Assembly (NCBI GenBank): GCA_900769445.1
Contig: CAAGGR010000115.1
Coordinates: 1 to 64,000, forward strand
Reading direction: 5' to 3'
DNA: 64,000 nt
From: an uncultured Alistipes sp.
GTDB lineage: Bacteria; Bacteroidota; Bacteroidia; Bacteroidales; Rikenellaceae
Numbering within the stretch: position 1 is the stretch's first letter; each line of letters opens with the position of its first letter. Below, one piece after another: positions 34,218 through 42,049 of this stretch. The notes below the pieces were generated by a model. That model saw only the letters and a list, made by a program, of their open reading frames with translations. It searched no databases and was not told the DNA's origin. The position numbers and the translations under genes were made by a program.

Positions 34218-34783
34218 TCCTCGATTATTGGAATTATATGGGCTTTCAACTCGCGGTTGAGAGCCTTTTCTTTTCCGCCTACACAGCTATCTAATAGCGC
34301 GTGAAACTCTGCCGAGTGGTTGTGGTGGCGTGTGTGGCATAGTTCGTGTAGGATGATGAACTCGCGCAGATGCTCTGGTAGTCGCATTATAAATATTGAG
34401 AGCGAAATGCCATTCTTTCCGCTGCACGACCCCCAGCGCGTACGTGCTGACGTTAGACGTAGCGAGGTGTAGTGAAAGCCGTACTCCTTAGCTAAACGCT
34501 CTATGGTTACAGGAAGATAGGCGCGAGCGCGGTTGAGTAGCTCTTTAGCCTCGGCACGACTAATTTTGGGTATTGCTGCTCGTCGCTCCTCGATACGTTC
34601 GCGAGTCTTAATTATCCACTCCTCTTTGCTCTCGGCAAAGGCGATAGCATCCTTTTGGCGCATAAAGAATGGATAGGTTAGTCGTATTGCTCTATCAGGG
34701 CGCACAGATAGACGAATAGAGCGTGTACGCATGGAGCGCACACACTCTATAACTCCTAAGGTCGGATGGTTAATAACGCCCAT
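34214..34783 (-). CDS. YgjP-like (DUF45) metallopeptidase
   Basis: A 189-residue protein with zinc motif HELCH (in IILHELCHTRHHNHSAEFHAL), the third ligand presumably in the downstream His/Glu. The basic N-terminal half and TSARTRWGSCSGKNGISLSIFIMRLP are typical of the YgjP/SprT-like DUF45 family. Members have no agreed substrate. Its start overlaps the rlmB stop by one base, so it is translated after rlmB as part of the operon rpe, ABC-F, rlmB, this gene. Confidence 0.9.
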   Translation of the reverse strand: MGVINHPTLGVIECVRSMRTRSIRLSVRPDRAIRLTYPFFMRQKDAIAFAESKEEWIIKTRERIEERRAAIPKISRAEAKELLNRARAYLPVTIERLAKEYGFHYTSLRLTSARTRWGSCSGKNGISLSIFIMRLPEHLREFIILHELCHTRHHNHSAEFHALLDSCVGGKEKALNRELKAHIIPIIED

Positions 34784-35514
34784 TACTCGCCAATGCGCTG
34801 GCGTACCACCTCAAATAGCATAATAGCTGCTGCGGCAGATACATTCAACGACTCGGTCTTGCCGATAAGTGGAATGGCAAGCTGCTCGTCGCAAAGCTTT
34901 AATACCTCCTTCGAGATACCCTTATCCTCGGCACCCATAACGATAACCGTAGGCTTGCGGAAATCGGCATCGTAGAGTAGTTTGCGACTCTTCTCTGTTG
35001 CTGCAACAATCTGGAAACCATCAGCTTGTAATGCTTTAAGGGTGTTTCTTATAGAGCCTACACGGCATACTGGGATATTCTGCAATGCACCAGCCGACGA
35101 ACGTATAGCATCGCCATTTACAGGCGCAGAGTTCTTCAAAGGCGTGATAAGACCGTGAGCGCCAGCACACTCTGCCGAACGTGCGATACCGCCAAAGTTG
35201 CGCACATCGGTAACACCATCGAATACCACGATAAGTGGCGTCTCGTCTTCAGGTACGCGGTCTAAGATATCCTGCACCTCTACATACTCGATAGCAGCAA
35301 TCTGTGCCACAACGCCCTGGTGGTTGCCCTTTGTGAGGCGGTTGAGCTTCTCGATAGGCACCTCCTGCCAGCGTAGGTGGTGGCGCGCCATAAGGTCCTT
35401 AAGGTCGTTCATAAGCTGACCCTCGGCCCCCTTCTTTATGTATATACGCTCAATCTGTCGACGTGCCTCGATAGCCTCTGCCACAGGGCGAATACCAAAA
35501 ATAATGTTTTCCAT
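34783..35514 (-). CDS. rlmB: 23S rRNA 2'-O-methyltransferase RlmB (TrmH family)
   Basis: SPOUT-class enzyme expected to methylate the ribose of G2251 in the 23S rRNA P loop. The 243 residues show an N-terminal substrate-binding domain (FGIRPVAEAIEARRQIERIYI) and the trefoil-knot motifs NFGGIARSAECAGAHGLI, IVMGAEDKGIS and PLIGKTESLNVSAAAAIMLFEV. Other TrmH-family targets are possible, but length and order fit RlmB. It lies 11 bp after the ABC-F gene. Confidence 0.93.
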   Translation of the reverse strand: MENIIFGIRPVAEAIEARRQIERIYIKKGAEGQLMNDLKDLMARHHLRWQEVPIEKLNRLTKGNHQGVVAQIAAIEYVEVQDILDRVPEDETPLIVVFDGVTDVRNFGGIARSAECAGAHGLITPLKNSAPVNGDAIRSSAGALQNIPVCRVGSIRNTLKALQADGFQIVAATEKSRKLLYDADFRKPTVIVMGAEDKGISKEVLKLCDEQLAIPLIGKTESLNVSAAAAIMLFEVVRQRIGE

Positions 35515-35524
35515 CTTCTATGTG

Positions 35525-37459
35525 TTAATTCTGTTCTGTAATCTCAAGTTCGTAGGATGCCTTCTCCCACTCGTGCATAAGGTGGTCGTACCTCTCCTTT
35601 AGGACGTTGTACTTTGCATAGTCGTCGGCGTTATACTCCGTAGCCACTGCAAAACGAGCGTCGTACTCGGCAATCTCCCTCTCTACGGTTGCAGTCTCCT
35701 CCTCGATTGTCTCCACCGCTTTGCGTAGCTTGCGGATAAGTTTCTCCTGCTCCTTCTTCTGTTCGTAGGATAGCTTGCCAGCTGTTGCGCTCTCGGTGTT
35801 TTTTGCTGTTGGGGTTGGCTTGTCGTGGCGCTCAATATCTTGCAGCGACTCCACCTTGCGCTTCTCCAAGAAGTACCAGATGTCGCCAAGATACTCTTTT
35901 ACGCCACCGTCCCTAAACTCATATATGCGGTCTACAAGGCCGTCGAGGAACTCTCTGTCGTGCGACACAACGACTACCGTGCCGTCGAACTTTTGTAGAG
36001 CATCTTTGAGGATGTCCTTCGAGCGCATATCCATATGGTTGGTAGGCTCGTCGAGGATAAGCAGGTTGTATGGCTCGAGCATCAGGCGCGCCATAGCAAG
36101 GCGTGAGCGCTCGCCACCTGATAACACCTTAACCTTCTTGTCTATATCCTCACCTCTAAAGAGGAATGCTCCGAGAATATCGCGCAGACGTGTGCGAATG
36201 TCGCCCACAGCCACACGGTCTAAGGTGTCGAATACGGTGAACTCGCCATCCATCAAGTCGTCTTGATTCTGTGCGTAGTAGCCGATATTGACATTTGCGC
36301 CGAGCTTGATATCTCCCTCGCTCTGCTCCAACTCGCCCACGAGTATACGGGCAAAGGTTGTCTTACCCTCGCCATTACGACCTACAAGGGCAATCTTCTG
36401 TCCGCGCTCGATGGTAAACTCCGCGCCCGAGAAGATACGCTTCTGGCCGAAGGCCTTGCCTACGCCCTTGACCTCTGCAACAATCTGTCCTGTGCGTGGG
36501 GCTGGTGGAAACTTAATGTTTAGGCGTGATAAATCCTCCTCGTCAACCTCTATGCGCTCCAACTTATCGAGTTGCTTAATGCGCGACTGCACCTGGTTGC
36601 TCTTTGTTGGCTTGTAGCGGAACTTCTCGATAAACTCCTCGGTCTTTTCGATTAGGCGCTGCTGATTTTCGTATGCCGCCATCTGCTGCGCACGACGCTC
36701 GGCACGTAGCACCACATACTTCGAGTATGGCACCTTATAGTCGTATGCCTTGCCCAATGATATCTCCACGGTACGCGTGGTTACATTATCCAAGAAGGCA
36801 CGGTCGTGCGAGATAAGTAGCACAGCACCGTTGTAATTCTTCAGATACTCTTCGAGCCACTGAATACTCTCAATGTCGAGGTGGTTTGTAGGCTCATCGA
36901 GTAGAAATATTGAGGGGCGCTTTAGCAGTAGCTTCGCCAACTCGATACGCATACGCCAACCTCCCGAGAACTCGCGTGTTGGGCGCTCGAAGTCGGTGCG
37001 CTTGAAGCCAAGACCAAGCAACGTACGCTCGATATCGGCATCACGCGTATCGCCACCGAGGATATGGTAACGGTCGTTGGCGTCGTTGAGACGATGGATG
37101 AGGTTGGCATACTCCTCCGACTCGTAGTCTGTGCGTGAGCCAATCTCTGCGGTTAGTCGCTCAATGTCGGCCTCGATACGCAACACCTCGTCGAAGGCCT
37201 TTGCGGTCTCTGCGATAAGGGTTGTGGTATCTGCCACGCGCATCTGCTGGGGTAGGTAGCCAATAGTACACTCGCCATTTATGGTTACAGCACCCTCGGT
37301 AGGCTGCTGCTCGCCAGTGATAACACGCAGTAGGGTGGTCTTGCCAGCACCGTTCTTACCCACAAGGCCAATGCGATCCTTGGGGTTAATCATAAACGAG
37401 ATGCCGTCAAAGAGTGTCCAGCCTCCGTAGCTTATTGTTAAGTTGTCTAATGATATCAT
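35525..37459 (-). CDS. ABC-F family ATPase
   Basis: A 644-residue soluble protein with two ABC domains and no membrane domain: Walker A GKNGAGKTT at about 37-45 and GRNGEGKTT in the second, signatures EFSGGWRMR and LSGGERSR, and Walker B LLDEPTNHLD and ILDEPTNHMD. Between the two lies the interdomain linker rich in Arg/Lys (KFRYKPTKSNQVQSRIKQLDKLERI). A C-terminal coiled coil (about 560-644) completes the Uup/YheS type. Such proteins bind the ribosomal E site and affect translation; the subgroup is not clear, and antibiotic protection should not be assumed. Starts two bp after the rpe stop codon. Confidence 0.93.
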   Translation of the reverse strand: MISLDNLTISYGGWTLFDGISFMINPKDRIGLVGKNGAGKTTLLRVITGEQQPTEGAVTINGECTIGYLPQQMRVADTTTLIAETAKAFDEVLRIEADIERLTAEIGSRTDYESEEYANLIHRLNDANDRYHILGGDTRDADIERTLLGLGFKRTDFERPTREFSGGWRMRIELAKLLLKRPSIFLLDEPTNHLDIESIQWLEEYLKNYNGAVLLISHDRAFLDNVTTRTVEISLGKAYDYKVPYSKYVVLRAERRAQQMAAYENQQRLIEKTEEFIEKFRYKPTKSNQVQSRIKQLDKLERIEVDEEDLSRLNIKFPPAPRTGQIVAEVKGVGKAFGQKRIFSGAEFTIERGQKIALVGRNGEGKTTFARILVGELEQSEGDIKLGANVNIGYYAQNQDDLMDGEFTVFDTLDRVAVGDIRTRLRDILGAFLFRGEDIDKKVKVLSGGERSRLAMARLMLEPYNLLILDEPTNHMDMRSKDILKDALQKFDGTVVVVSHDREFLDGLVDRIYEFRDGGVKEYLGDIWYFLEKRKVESLQDIERHDKPTPTAKNTESATAGKLSYEQKKEQEKLIRKLRKAVETIEEETATVEREIAEYDARFAVATEYNADDYAKYNVLKERYDHLMHEWEKASYELEITEQN

Positions 37460-37460
37460 A

Positions 37461-38114
37461 CTATGAGTTAAGCATATCTACGATTGCCTGCTCTGGGTCT
37501 GGCGCACCAAATACAGAGCTTCCTGCCACCAATGCCTCAGCACCAGCATCGAAGAGTAGGCGTGAGTTTGCTGCCGAGATACCGCCATCAACCTCTATAA
37601 TTAGGTCGTTAAGACCCAACTCCTGCTTCTTCTTTGTAAGGTACTCGCACTTGGCGATAGAAGATGGCATAAACTTCTGTCCGCCGAAGCCTGGCTCAAC
37701 GCTCATGACAAGGATAAGGTCGAGCTTGTCGAGCCACTTGTCCAAGACCTCTGGCTCTGTGCCTGGCTTAATTGATATGCCCACCTTTGCACCCGCCTTG
37801 CGAATGAGGTTGATGCACTCCTCAATATTATCTGTTGCCTCGTAGTGGAATGTAACGTAGTCGGCACCAGCCTCCACGAAACGCTCAACATACTTCTCTG
37901 GTGCTGTAATCATAAGATGCACGTCGAGAACCTTTGTTGTACCCTTGCGCAGTGGCTTCATAAGAGGAAAACCGAACGAGATGTTTGGCACAAATACGCC
38001 ATCCATAACATCGACATGTACCCACTCGGCCTGTGAGCGCTGGAGCATCTCCATATCACGATTTAGGTTTCCAAAGTCGGCAGATAGCACTGATGGAGCA
38101 ATAATTCTTTTCAT
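37461..38114 (-). CDS. rpe: Ribulose-phosphate 3-epimerase
   Basis: Interconverts ribulose 5-phosphate and xylulose 5-phosphate in the pentose phosphate pathway. The 217-residue TIM barrel has IAPSVLSADFGNLNRDMEML, HVDVMDGVFVPNISFG (metal ligands), DVHLMITAPEKYVERF, ADYVTFHYEA, VEPGFGGQKF and EVDGGISAANS. First gene of the minus operon with the ABC-F protein, RlmB and the YgjP-like peptidase. Confidence 0.96.
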   Translation of the reverse strand: MKRIIAPSVLSADFGNLNRDMEMLQRSQAEWVHVDVMDGVFVPNISFGFPLMKPLRKGTTKVLDVHLMITAPEKYVERFVEAGADYVTFHYEATDNIEECINLIRKAGAKVGISIKPGTEPEVLDKWLDKLDLILVMSVEPGFGGQKFMPSSIAKCEYLTKKKQELGLNDLIIEVDGGISAANSRLLFDAGAEALVAGSSVFGAPDPEQAIVDMLNS

Positions 38115-38155
38115 AGTATTTTAGGTTGTTTTATCGTTGTTTCGACAGATTTGCA

Positions 38156-38163
38156 CAAAGGTA
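38156..38163 (-). promoter_or_regulatory. -7 box for rpe operon
   Basis: TACCTTTG on the minus strand, 41 bp upstream of the rpe ATG. It diverges from the promoter of the thiamine locus. Confidence 0.6.
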
Positions 38164-38227
38164 ACAAAAAAATATGAATATCCAATCGTGCGCGCATATT
38201 ACACGCGAAACATTTGTTCGAATATTT

Positions 38228-38258
38228 TTTGTGGATTAACTTTTTTACTATATCTTTG
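38228..38258 (+). promoter_or_regulatory. Promoter of the thiamine uptake operon
   Basis: TTTG (38228-38231), 19 bp, TATCTTTG (38251-38258). It is a full-consensus Bacteroidetes promoter; transcription would begin at the 5' edge of the TPP riboswitch. Confidence 0.75.
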
Positions 38259-38266
38259 TGCCAACT

Positions 38267-38411
38267 AAGGGGTGCTAAGCCTCTCCTATGTGGTTATGCG
38301 GGCGCGCAGTGTAATCGGGATTAGGAGGGAGTTTGGCTGAGATTACACCCGTTGTACCGGATACAGGTAATGCTGAGACCGGGATAAAGGAAATATCTTG
38401 ATAAGCCCCTT
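38267..38411 (+). ncRNA. TPP (thiamine pyrophosphate) riboswitch
   Basis: The THI-box core is present: closing helix AAGGGG (38267-38272) with CCCCTT (38406-38411), GGGGTGC, then an extra arm GCCTCTCCTA with TAGGAGGGAG, GGCTGAGATTACACCCGT, and the pyrophosphate-sensor side with GGTAATGCTGAGACCGGGAT and AAGGAA. The helix next to the sensor side deviates from the commonest CTGATC.GG form. Gene context agrees: it precedes a TonB receptor and a PnuT-like transporter. There is no T-run hairpin, so control of translation initiation is more likely than termination; the gene's ATG is 22 bp after the closing helix. Confidence 0.88.
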
Positions 38412-38432
38412 TTCAACTTAAATTAAAAAAGT

Positions 38433-40649
38433 ATGAAAAGGTTTTTTTATTTTGTAGCAGCTATGCTACTTCCATGTGCCAATGTTGTGGCGCAGGATCT
38501 CTATCAAAGGGTTGATACAACCAAAATCTATGAATTGGATGCTGTAGAGGTGATTACTACCTACGCTACACGAACTACGCCCGTAGCGCAGGATAATCTA
38601 TCGAAGCAGGAAATTATTCGCTCGAGTTATGGCGCAGATATGCCCTCTGCGCTCGCTTTAACACCCTCGCTTATCGCCACAAACGAGACTGGTGTCGGCA
38701 TTGGAGCTACCGCAATTCGCCTCCGTGGTACCGATGCTACGCGTATTAATGTAACTATCAATGGTGTCGCGATGAACAACCCCGACTCCCACTCGATGTA
38801 CTGGTACGATACCCCCGACCTAATATCGTCAGTAGGCTCTGTGCAGGTGCAGCGCGGTGCGGGTGTCTCGACTAATGGCTCGGGAGCTTTTGGTGGTGCC
38901 GTGTCGATGACTACGGATGCTCTATCGCCAGAGTTTCGAGGTTCGGCATCGCTATCATATGGCTCGTATAATACTAATAAGCAGGGCGTAAATATCTCTT
39001 CTGGACTTATTGCTGACCGCTGGGTTGTGGATGCGAGGTTGACTCATATTGGCTCGGATGGCTATATCGAGCGCGGCTCAACGGATTTGAAGAGTTATAT
39101 GGCGCAGGTTGGTTATTATGGCGCAAATACCAAGATTAAGTTGTTGTCGTTTGGTGGTGTGGCGAAGACCTATCTAACCTACAACGGTGTTTCACGTGAG
39201 GACATGGCAAAGTATGGCCGTAGGTATCACGACTCGGGTCAGTATACAAATGCTAATGGCGAGATAGCATACTATGATGACCAGACGGATAACTATCTGC
39301 AGTTTAACAATCAGCTTGTTGTAAATCACAACTTCAACCAGCACTGGATGTTAAATGCTACGCTATTCTATACTTATGGCTACGGCTACTATAACCAATA
39401 TCGCGATAATGAAAAGTTGGCAAAGTATACAAACTTAGAGCGTAGTGATAGGGCAGATATGATACGTCATAAGTTTATGTACAACCATATGGGAGGTGCT
39501 AACATTGCGACTAATTATCGCACTCGTACGCTTGACCTTGTGGCTGGTGGCTCGTGGAGTCGCTACACCTCGCCTCACTGGGGTACAATATCGTGGGTTG
39601 ATGGCGTTGAGGATGTGTCGGGACACTGGTACGATAACGATGTTGTGAAGGATGATGCCAACCTCTTTGTTCGAGCCAACTGGACTGCTCTTGAGGGTAA
39701 AAATGATGATGAATTGCACCTCTTTGGCGACTTGCAATATCGCTATGTGGGTTATAGAGCATGGGGTACAAATGATAATGCTATCGAGGGCGAGGATGGT
39801 AGTTATACAATGCAACCTATCGATGTAGACAAGAGGTATAACTTCTTTAATCCGCGTTTAGGTGTAAGTTATTTGGTGCAAAATCACAATCTCTTTGCAT
39901 CTGTGGCGATGGCGCATCGCGAGCCTACACGTTCGGACTTTACAGATAGATATATGTTTGCTGCGGATGATAGCTATCCAGAGCCTGAGCGACTCACAGA
40001 TTTCGAACTTGGATATAGCTATACAACTCCTCGACTATCGCTTGGGGTAAACCTTTATTATATGTTGTATCACAATCAGTTAGTGGCAACGGGTATGGTC
40101 AATGATGGTGATGATGCTTTGAATGTGAATGTAGATAAGAGTTATCGTCGTGGTGTGGAATTTATGGCATCCTTTAAGGCGGCAAAATGGTTGACTCTGT
40201 CGGCTAATTCGACCCTTTCGCAGAATAAGATTGAGAACTATGTTGACCAGATGAAGAATAGTCCAACATTTGGACAAAATCTCGGCACGAAGACTATCTC
40301 ATATTCGCCATCCGTCATAGGGTCGTTTATTGCCGATGTTCACCATAAGGGTTGGTCTGCAATGTGGCATACACAGTATGTTGGAAAACAATACTTTACA
40401 AATAACGAGACGGAGGCTTTGTCGTTGGATGCCTACTGCGTTACAAATCTCGATTTATCCTATACAAAGAGATTGCGCGATGGCGGCTCGGTGCGTATAG
40501 GTGTGGCTGTTAATAACCTATTCTCTACTCTTTATGAGTCAAATGGTTACGGCTACTCTTATATGTGGGATGGTGAGCGTTACGATGAGGCTTTCTACTT
40601 CCCTCAGGCGCCTATTAATGTATTGGCAAATCTAACTGTGAATTTTTAG
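38433..40649 (+). CDS. TonB-dependent receptor, probable thiamine transporter of the outer membrane
   Basis: A 738-residue outer membrane receptor with signal peptide (residues 1-20, ending VVAQ). The plug domain spans about 45-160 (ATRTTPVAQDNLSKQEI, RLRGTDATRINVTINGVAMNNPDSHSMYW and the typical VQVQRGAGVSTNGSGAFGGAVSM). The rest is the 22-strand barrel, ending in a C-terminal Phe (NLTVNF). The TPP riboswitch in its leader and the downstream PnuT-like gene point to thiamine or a thiamine precursor as the substrate. No N-terminal carboxypeptidase-like domain is present, so it is not a SusC-type receptor. Confidence 0.88.
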   Translation: MKRFFYFVAAMLLPCANVVAQDLYQRVDTTKIYELDAVEVITTYATRTTPVAQDNLSKQEIIRSSYGADMPSALALTPSLIATNETGVGIGATAIRLRGTDATRINVTINGVAMNNPDSHSMYWYDTPDLISSVGSVQVQRGAGVSTNGSGAFGGAVSMTTDALSPEFRGSASLSYGSYNTNKQGVNISSGLIADRWVVDARLTHIGSDGYIERGSTDLKSYMAQVGYYGANTKIKLLSFGGVAKTYLTYNGVSREDMAKYGRRYHDSGQYTNANGEIAYYDDQTDNYLQFNNQLVVNHNFNQHWMLNATLFYTYGYGYYNQYRDNEKLAKYTNLERSDRADMIRHKFMYNHMGGANIATNYRTRTLDLVAGGSWSRYTSPHWGTISWVDGVEDVSGHWYDNDVVKDDANLFVRANWTALEGKNDDELHLFGDLQYRYVGYRAWGTNDNAIEGEDGSYTMQPIDVDKRYNFFNPRLGVSYLVQNHNLFASVAMAHREPTRSDFTDRYMFAADDSYPEPERLTDFELGYSYTTPRLSLGVNLYYMLYHNQLVATGMVNDGDDALNVNVDKSYRRGVEFMASFKAAKWLTLSANSTLSQNKIENYVDQMKNSPTFGQNLGTKTISYSPSVIGSFIADVHHKGWSAMWHTQYVGKQYFTNNETEALSLDAYCVTNLDLSYTKRLRDGGSVRIGVAVNNLFSTLYESNGYGYSYMWDGERYDEAFYFPQAPINVLANLTVNF

Positions 40650-40664
40650 ACTTAAGACAAAATA

Positions 40665-41240
40665 ATGGAACTTAAATTGGTGTTGCAAATAGTGGGTACG
40701 TTGCTCGGGTTGTTGTACCTGTGGTTGGAGTATAAGGCGAACATTTGGCTCTGGATTGTGGGTGCGATTATGCCTATGGTGCATGGTGTATTGTATCTTA
40801 ACTCGGGTATCTATGCTGATGCTGCGATGCAACTCTACTATGTCGTGGCGGGTCTCTATGGCTTGTTTGTATGGCTGCGTGGCACGAAGCGCGAAGAGAG
40901 GGGTGTAAATATCCAGCACACGCCTACAAAATGGATTATACCGCTCGTGGTGGTGTATGCTGTGTTGCACGTTGCGATGTACTACTTATTGAGCGAATTT
41001 ACCGATAGTCGTGTTCCATTTTTTGATTCTATGTCTACAGCGTTGAGCATCGTGGCGATGTGGATGCTCTCGCGTAAGTTGGTGGAGCAGTGGTTGGTAT
41101 GGTTGGTTGTGGATATGATTAGCGTAGGATTATATATCTACAAGGGAATACCGATTACTGCGATGCTCTACACACTCTACTGCGCGCTCGCGATAGCGGG
41201 TTATATGCGCTGGCGAAGGCAGGTGTTAATAAAAAGTTGA
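40665..41240 (+). CDS. pnuT: PnuC-family transporter, probable thiamine type (PnuT)
   Basis: A 191-residue membrane protein with about seven transmembrane helices in the PnuC fold; internal pattern LLYLWLEYKANIWLWIVGAIMPMVHGVLYL and QLYYVVAGLYGLFVW, and near the C-terminus WLVWLVVDMISVGLYIYKGIPITAMLYTLYCALAIAGYMRW. PnuC members import nicotinamide riboside, PnuT thiamine. The riboswitch-controlled position 15 bp after the TonB receptor supports the thiamine assignment. A thiamine pyrophosphokinase gene, which often completes this operon in the phylum, does not follow; purE's leader starts instead. Confidence 0.88.
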   Translation: MELKLVLQIVGTLLGLLYLWLEYKANIWLWIVGAIMPMVHGVLYLNSGIYADAAMQLYYVVAGLYGLFVWLRGTKREERGVNIQHTPTKWIIPLVVVYAVLHVAMYYLLSEFTDSRVPFFDSMSTALSIVAMWMLSRKLVEQWLVWLVVDMISVGLYIYKGIPITAMLYTLYCALAIAGYMRWRRQVLIKS

Positions 41241-41281
41241 AAAAAGTAGATTTTACTATTTTTTTTATCGGATATATTTTG

Positions 41282-41289
41282 TATCTTTG
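41282..41289 (+). promoter_or_regulatory. -7 box of the purine leader
   Basis: TATCTTTG; transcription should start around 41296, some 257 nt before the purE ATG. The -33 region is a T-run without a clear TTTG. Confidence 0.6.
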
Positions 41290-41318
41290 TTGCATAAACT
41301 AAATAGTAATATCTGCGT

Positions 41319-41468
41319 ATGTCAAAATTATCGCACAGTGTGATAACGACAATATATCTGAGGCTCGGTAGTTCGGGTTCAGCATTGGTTTCTTGCTTTC
41401 AGCAAGTAACACAGCCTTCGGATGCTATCACTGTGGAGATTATGTGCGACGTGGAGAGTGAAATATAA
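41319..41468 (+). CDS. Possible 49-residue leader ORF before purE
   Basis: An ATG at 41319 opens a frame ending with TAA at 41468, eight bases before the terminator stem. The predicted peptide starts MSKLSHSVITTIYLRLGSSG and ends CDVESEI. It has no signal peptide or clear domain. Its span coincides with the predicted long-range RNA helices, so either the ORF or the RNA structure (or both) is the functional unit. I do not claim that it is translated. Confidence 0.35.
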   Translation: MSKLSHSVITTIYLRLGSSGSALVSCFQQVTQPSDAITVEIMCDVESEI

Positions 41469-41475
41469 TATTTAG

Positions 41476-41511
41476 ACCGCTGATACTTAGGGTGTTGGCG
41501 GTTTTTGTTTT
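41476..41511 (+). terminator. Leader terminator (candidate attenuator) before purE
   Basis: The stem A76 to C86 and G92 to T102 of 414xx-415xx (CCGCTGATAC with GTGTTGGCGG) is paired along its whole length, including three G-T wobbles, with loop TTAGG and T-run TTTTTGTTTT. It lies 42 bp before the purE ATG, on the transcript entering the purine operon, so full expression requires readthrough. Confidence 0.75.
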
Positions 41512-41552
41512 GTAAGAGATTAAAATAATATAAACTAAACAACTTGAAGATT

Positions 41553-42020
41553 ATGAAAGTAGCAGTTATTATGGGTTCTACCAGCGACTGGGATATTATG
41601 AAGGCCGCAGTCGAGACTTTGGAGGAGCTTGGTATCGAGTATGAGAAGCGTGTTATCTCGGCACACCGCACACCTCATCTTATGGTTGAGTATGCGGAGT
41701 CGGCTCGTGAGCGAGGTATTGGTGCTATCATTGCTGGTGCAGGTGGTGCGGCGCATGTTGCAGGTGTTACTGCGGCGTTGACTACTGTTCCTGTGATTGG
41801 TGTACCTATCAAGACATCTGCTTTGGGAGGTCTTGATTCATTGCTTTCGATTGTGCAGATGCCTGGTGGTATCCCAGTATCAACAACTGCTATCAATGGT
41901 GCTAAGAATGCGGCTCTTATTGCAGCTTCAATCTTTGCTCTTACAGATAAGGCTTTGGAGGAGCGTTTGCTCGCTTTCCGTAAGGCGCAGACTGAGAAGG
42001 TGCTTGCTGCAGAGTTGTAA
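41553..42020 (+). CDS. purE: N5-carboxyaminoimidazole ribonucleotide mutase / AIR carboxylase
   Basis: Carboxylates aminoimidazole ribonucleotide (class II) or rearranges N5-CAIR (class I) in purine synthesis. The 155 residues include VAVIMGSTSDWDIM, EKRVISAHRTPHLMVEYA and AGAGGAAHVAGVTAALTTVPVIGVPI, LDSLLSIVQMPGGIPV. PurK is not in this window, so the class is not decided. An upstream TTG (41544) is less likely than the ATG at 41553. First gene of the purine cluster; 29 bp before purL. Confidence 0.95.
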   Translation: MKVAVIMGSTSDWDIMKAAVETLEELGIEYEKRVISAHRTPHLMVEYAESARERGIGAIIAGAGGAAHVAGVTAALTTVPVIGVPIKTSALGGLDSLLSIVQMPGGIPVSTTAINGAKNAALIAASIFALTDKALEERLLAFRKAQTEKVLAAEL

Positions 42021-42049
42021 TTCTAACTACTAACGACAAACAGACAATT

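Larger units (their letters stand above)
41296..41511 (+). ncRNA. Candidate structured leader RNA of the purine operon, ending in an intrinsic terminator
   Basis: Between the promoter and purE the sequence folds in nested long-range helices. The outer one is CACAGTGTGATA (41334-41345) with TATCACTGTG (41426-41435), with a two-nt bulge. Inside it, ATCTGAGGCT (41356-41365) pairs with AGCCTTCGGAT (41413-41423). Within that, CTTGCT/AGCAAG forms a hairpin at 41392-41406. The leader ends in a terminator at 41476-41511. No consensus of a known class (ZTP, purine, PRPP, tetrahydrofolate) is evident. It could be a cis-regulator or a separate roughly 215-nt RNA such as a 6S-type RNA. A 49-codon ORF overlaps the structure. 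Confidence 0.5.

Noticed and set aside
41296..41511. ZTP (pfl) riboswitch in the purE leader
   Set aside because: The conserved ZTP core (GGUCGUG and CCGCCUGGGC type segments) is not found in the leader.
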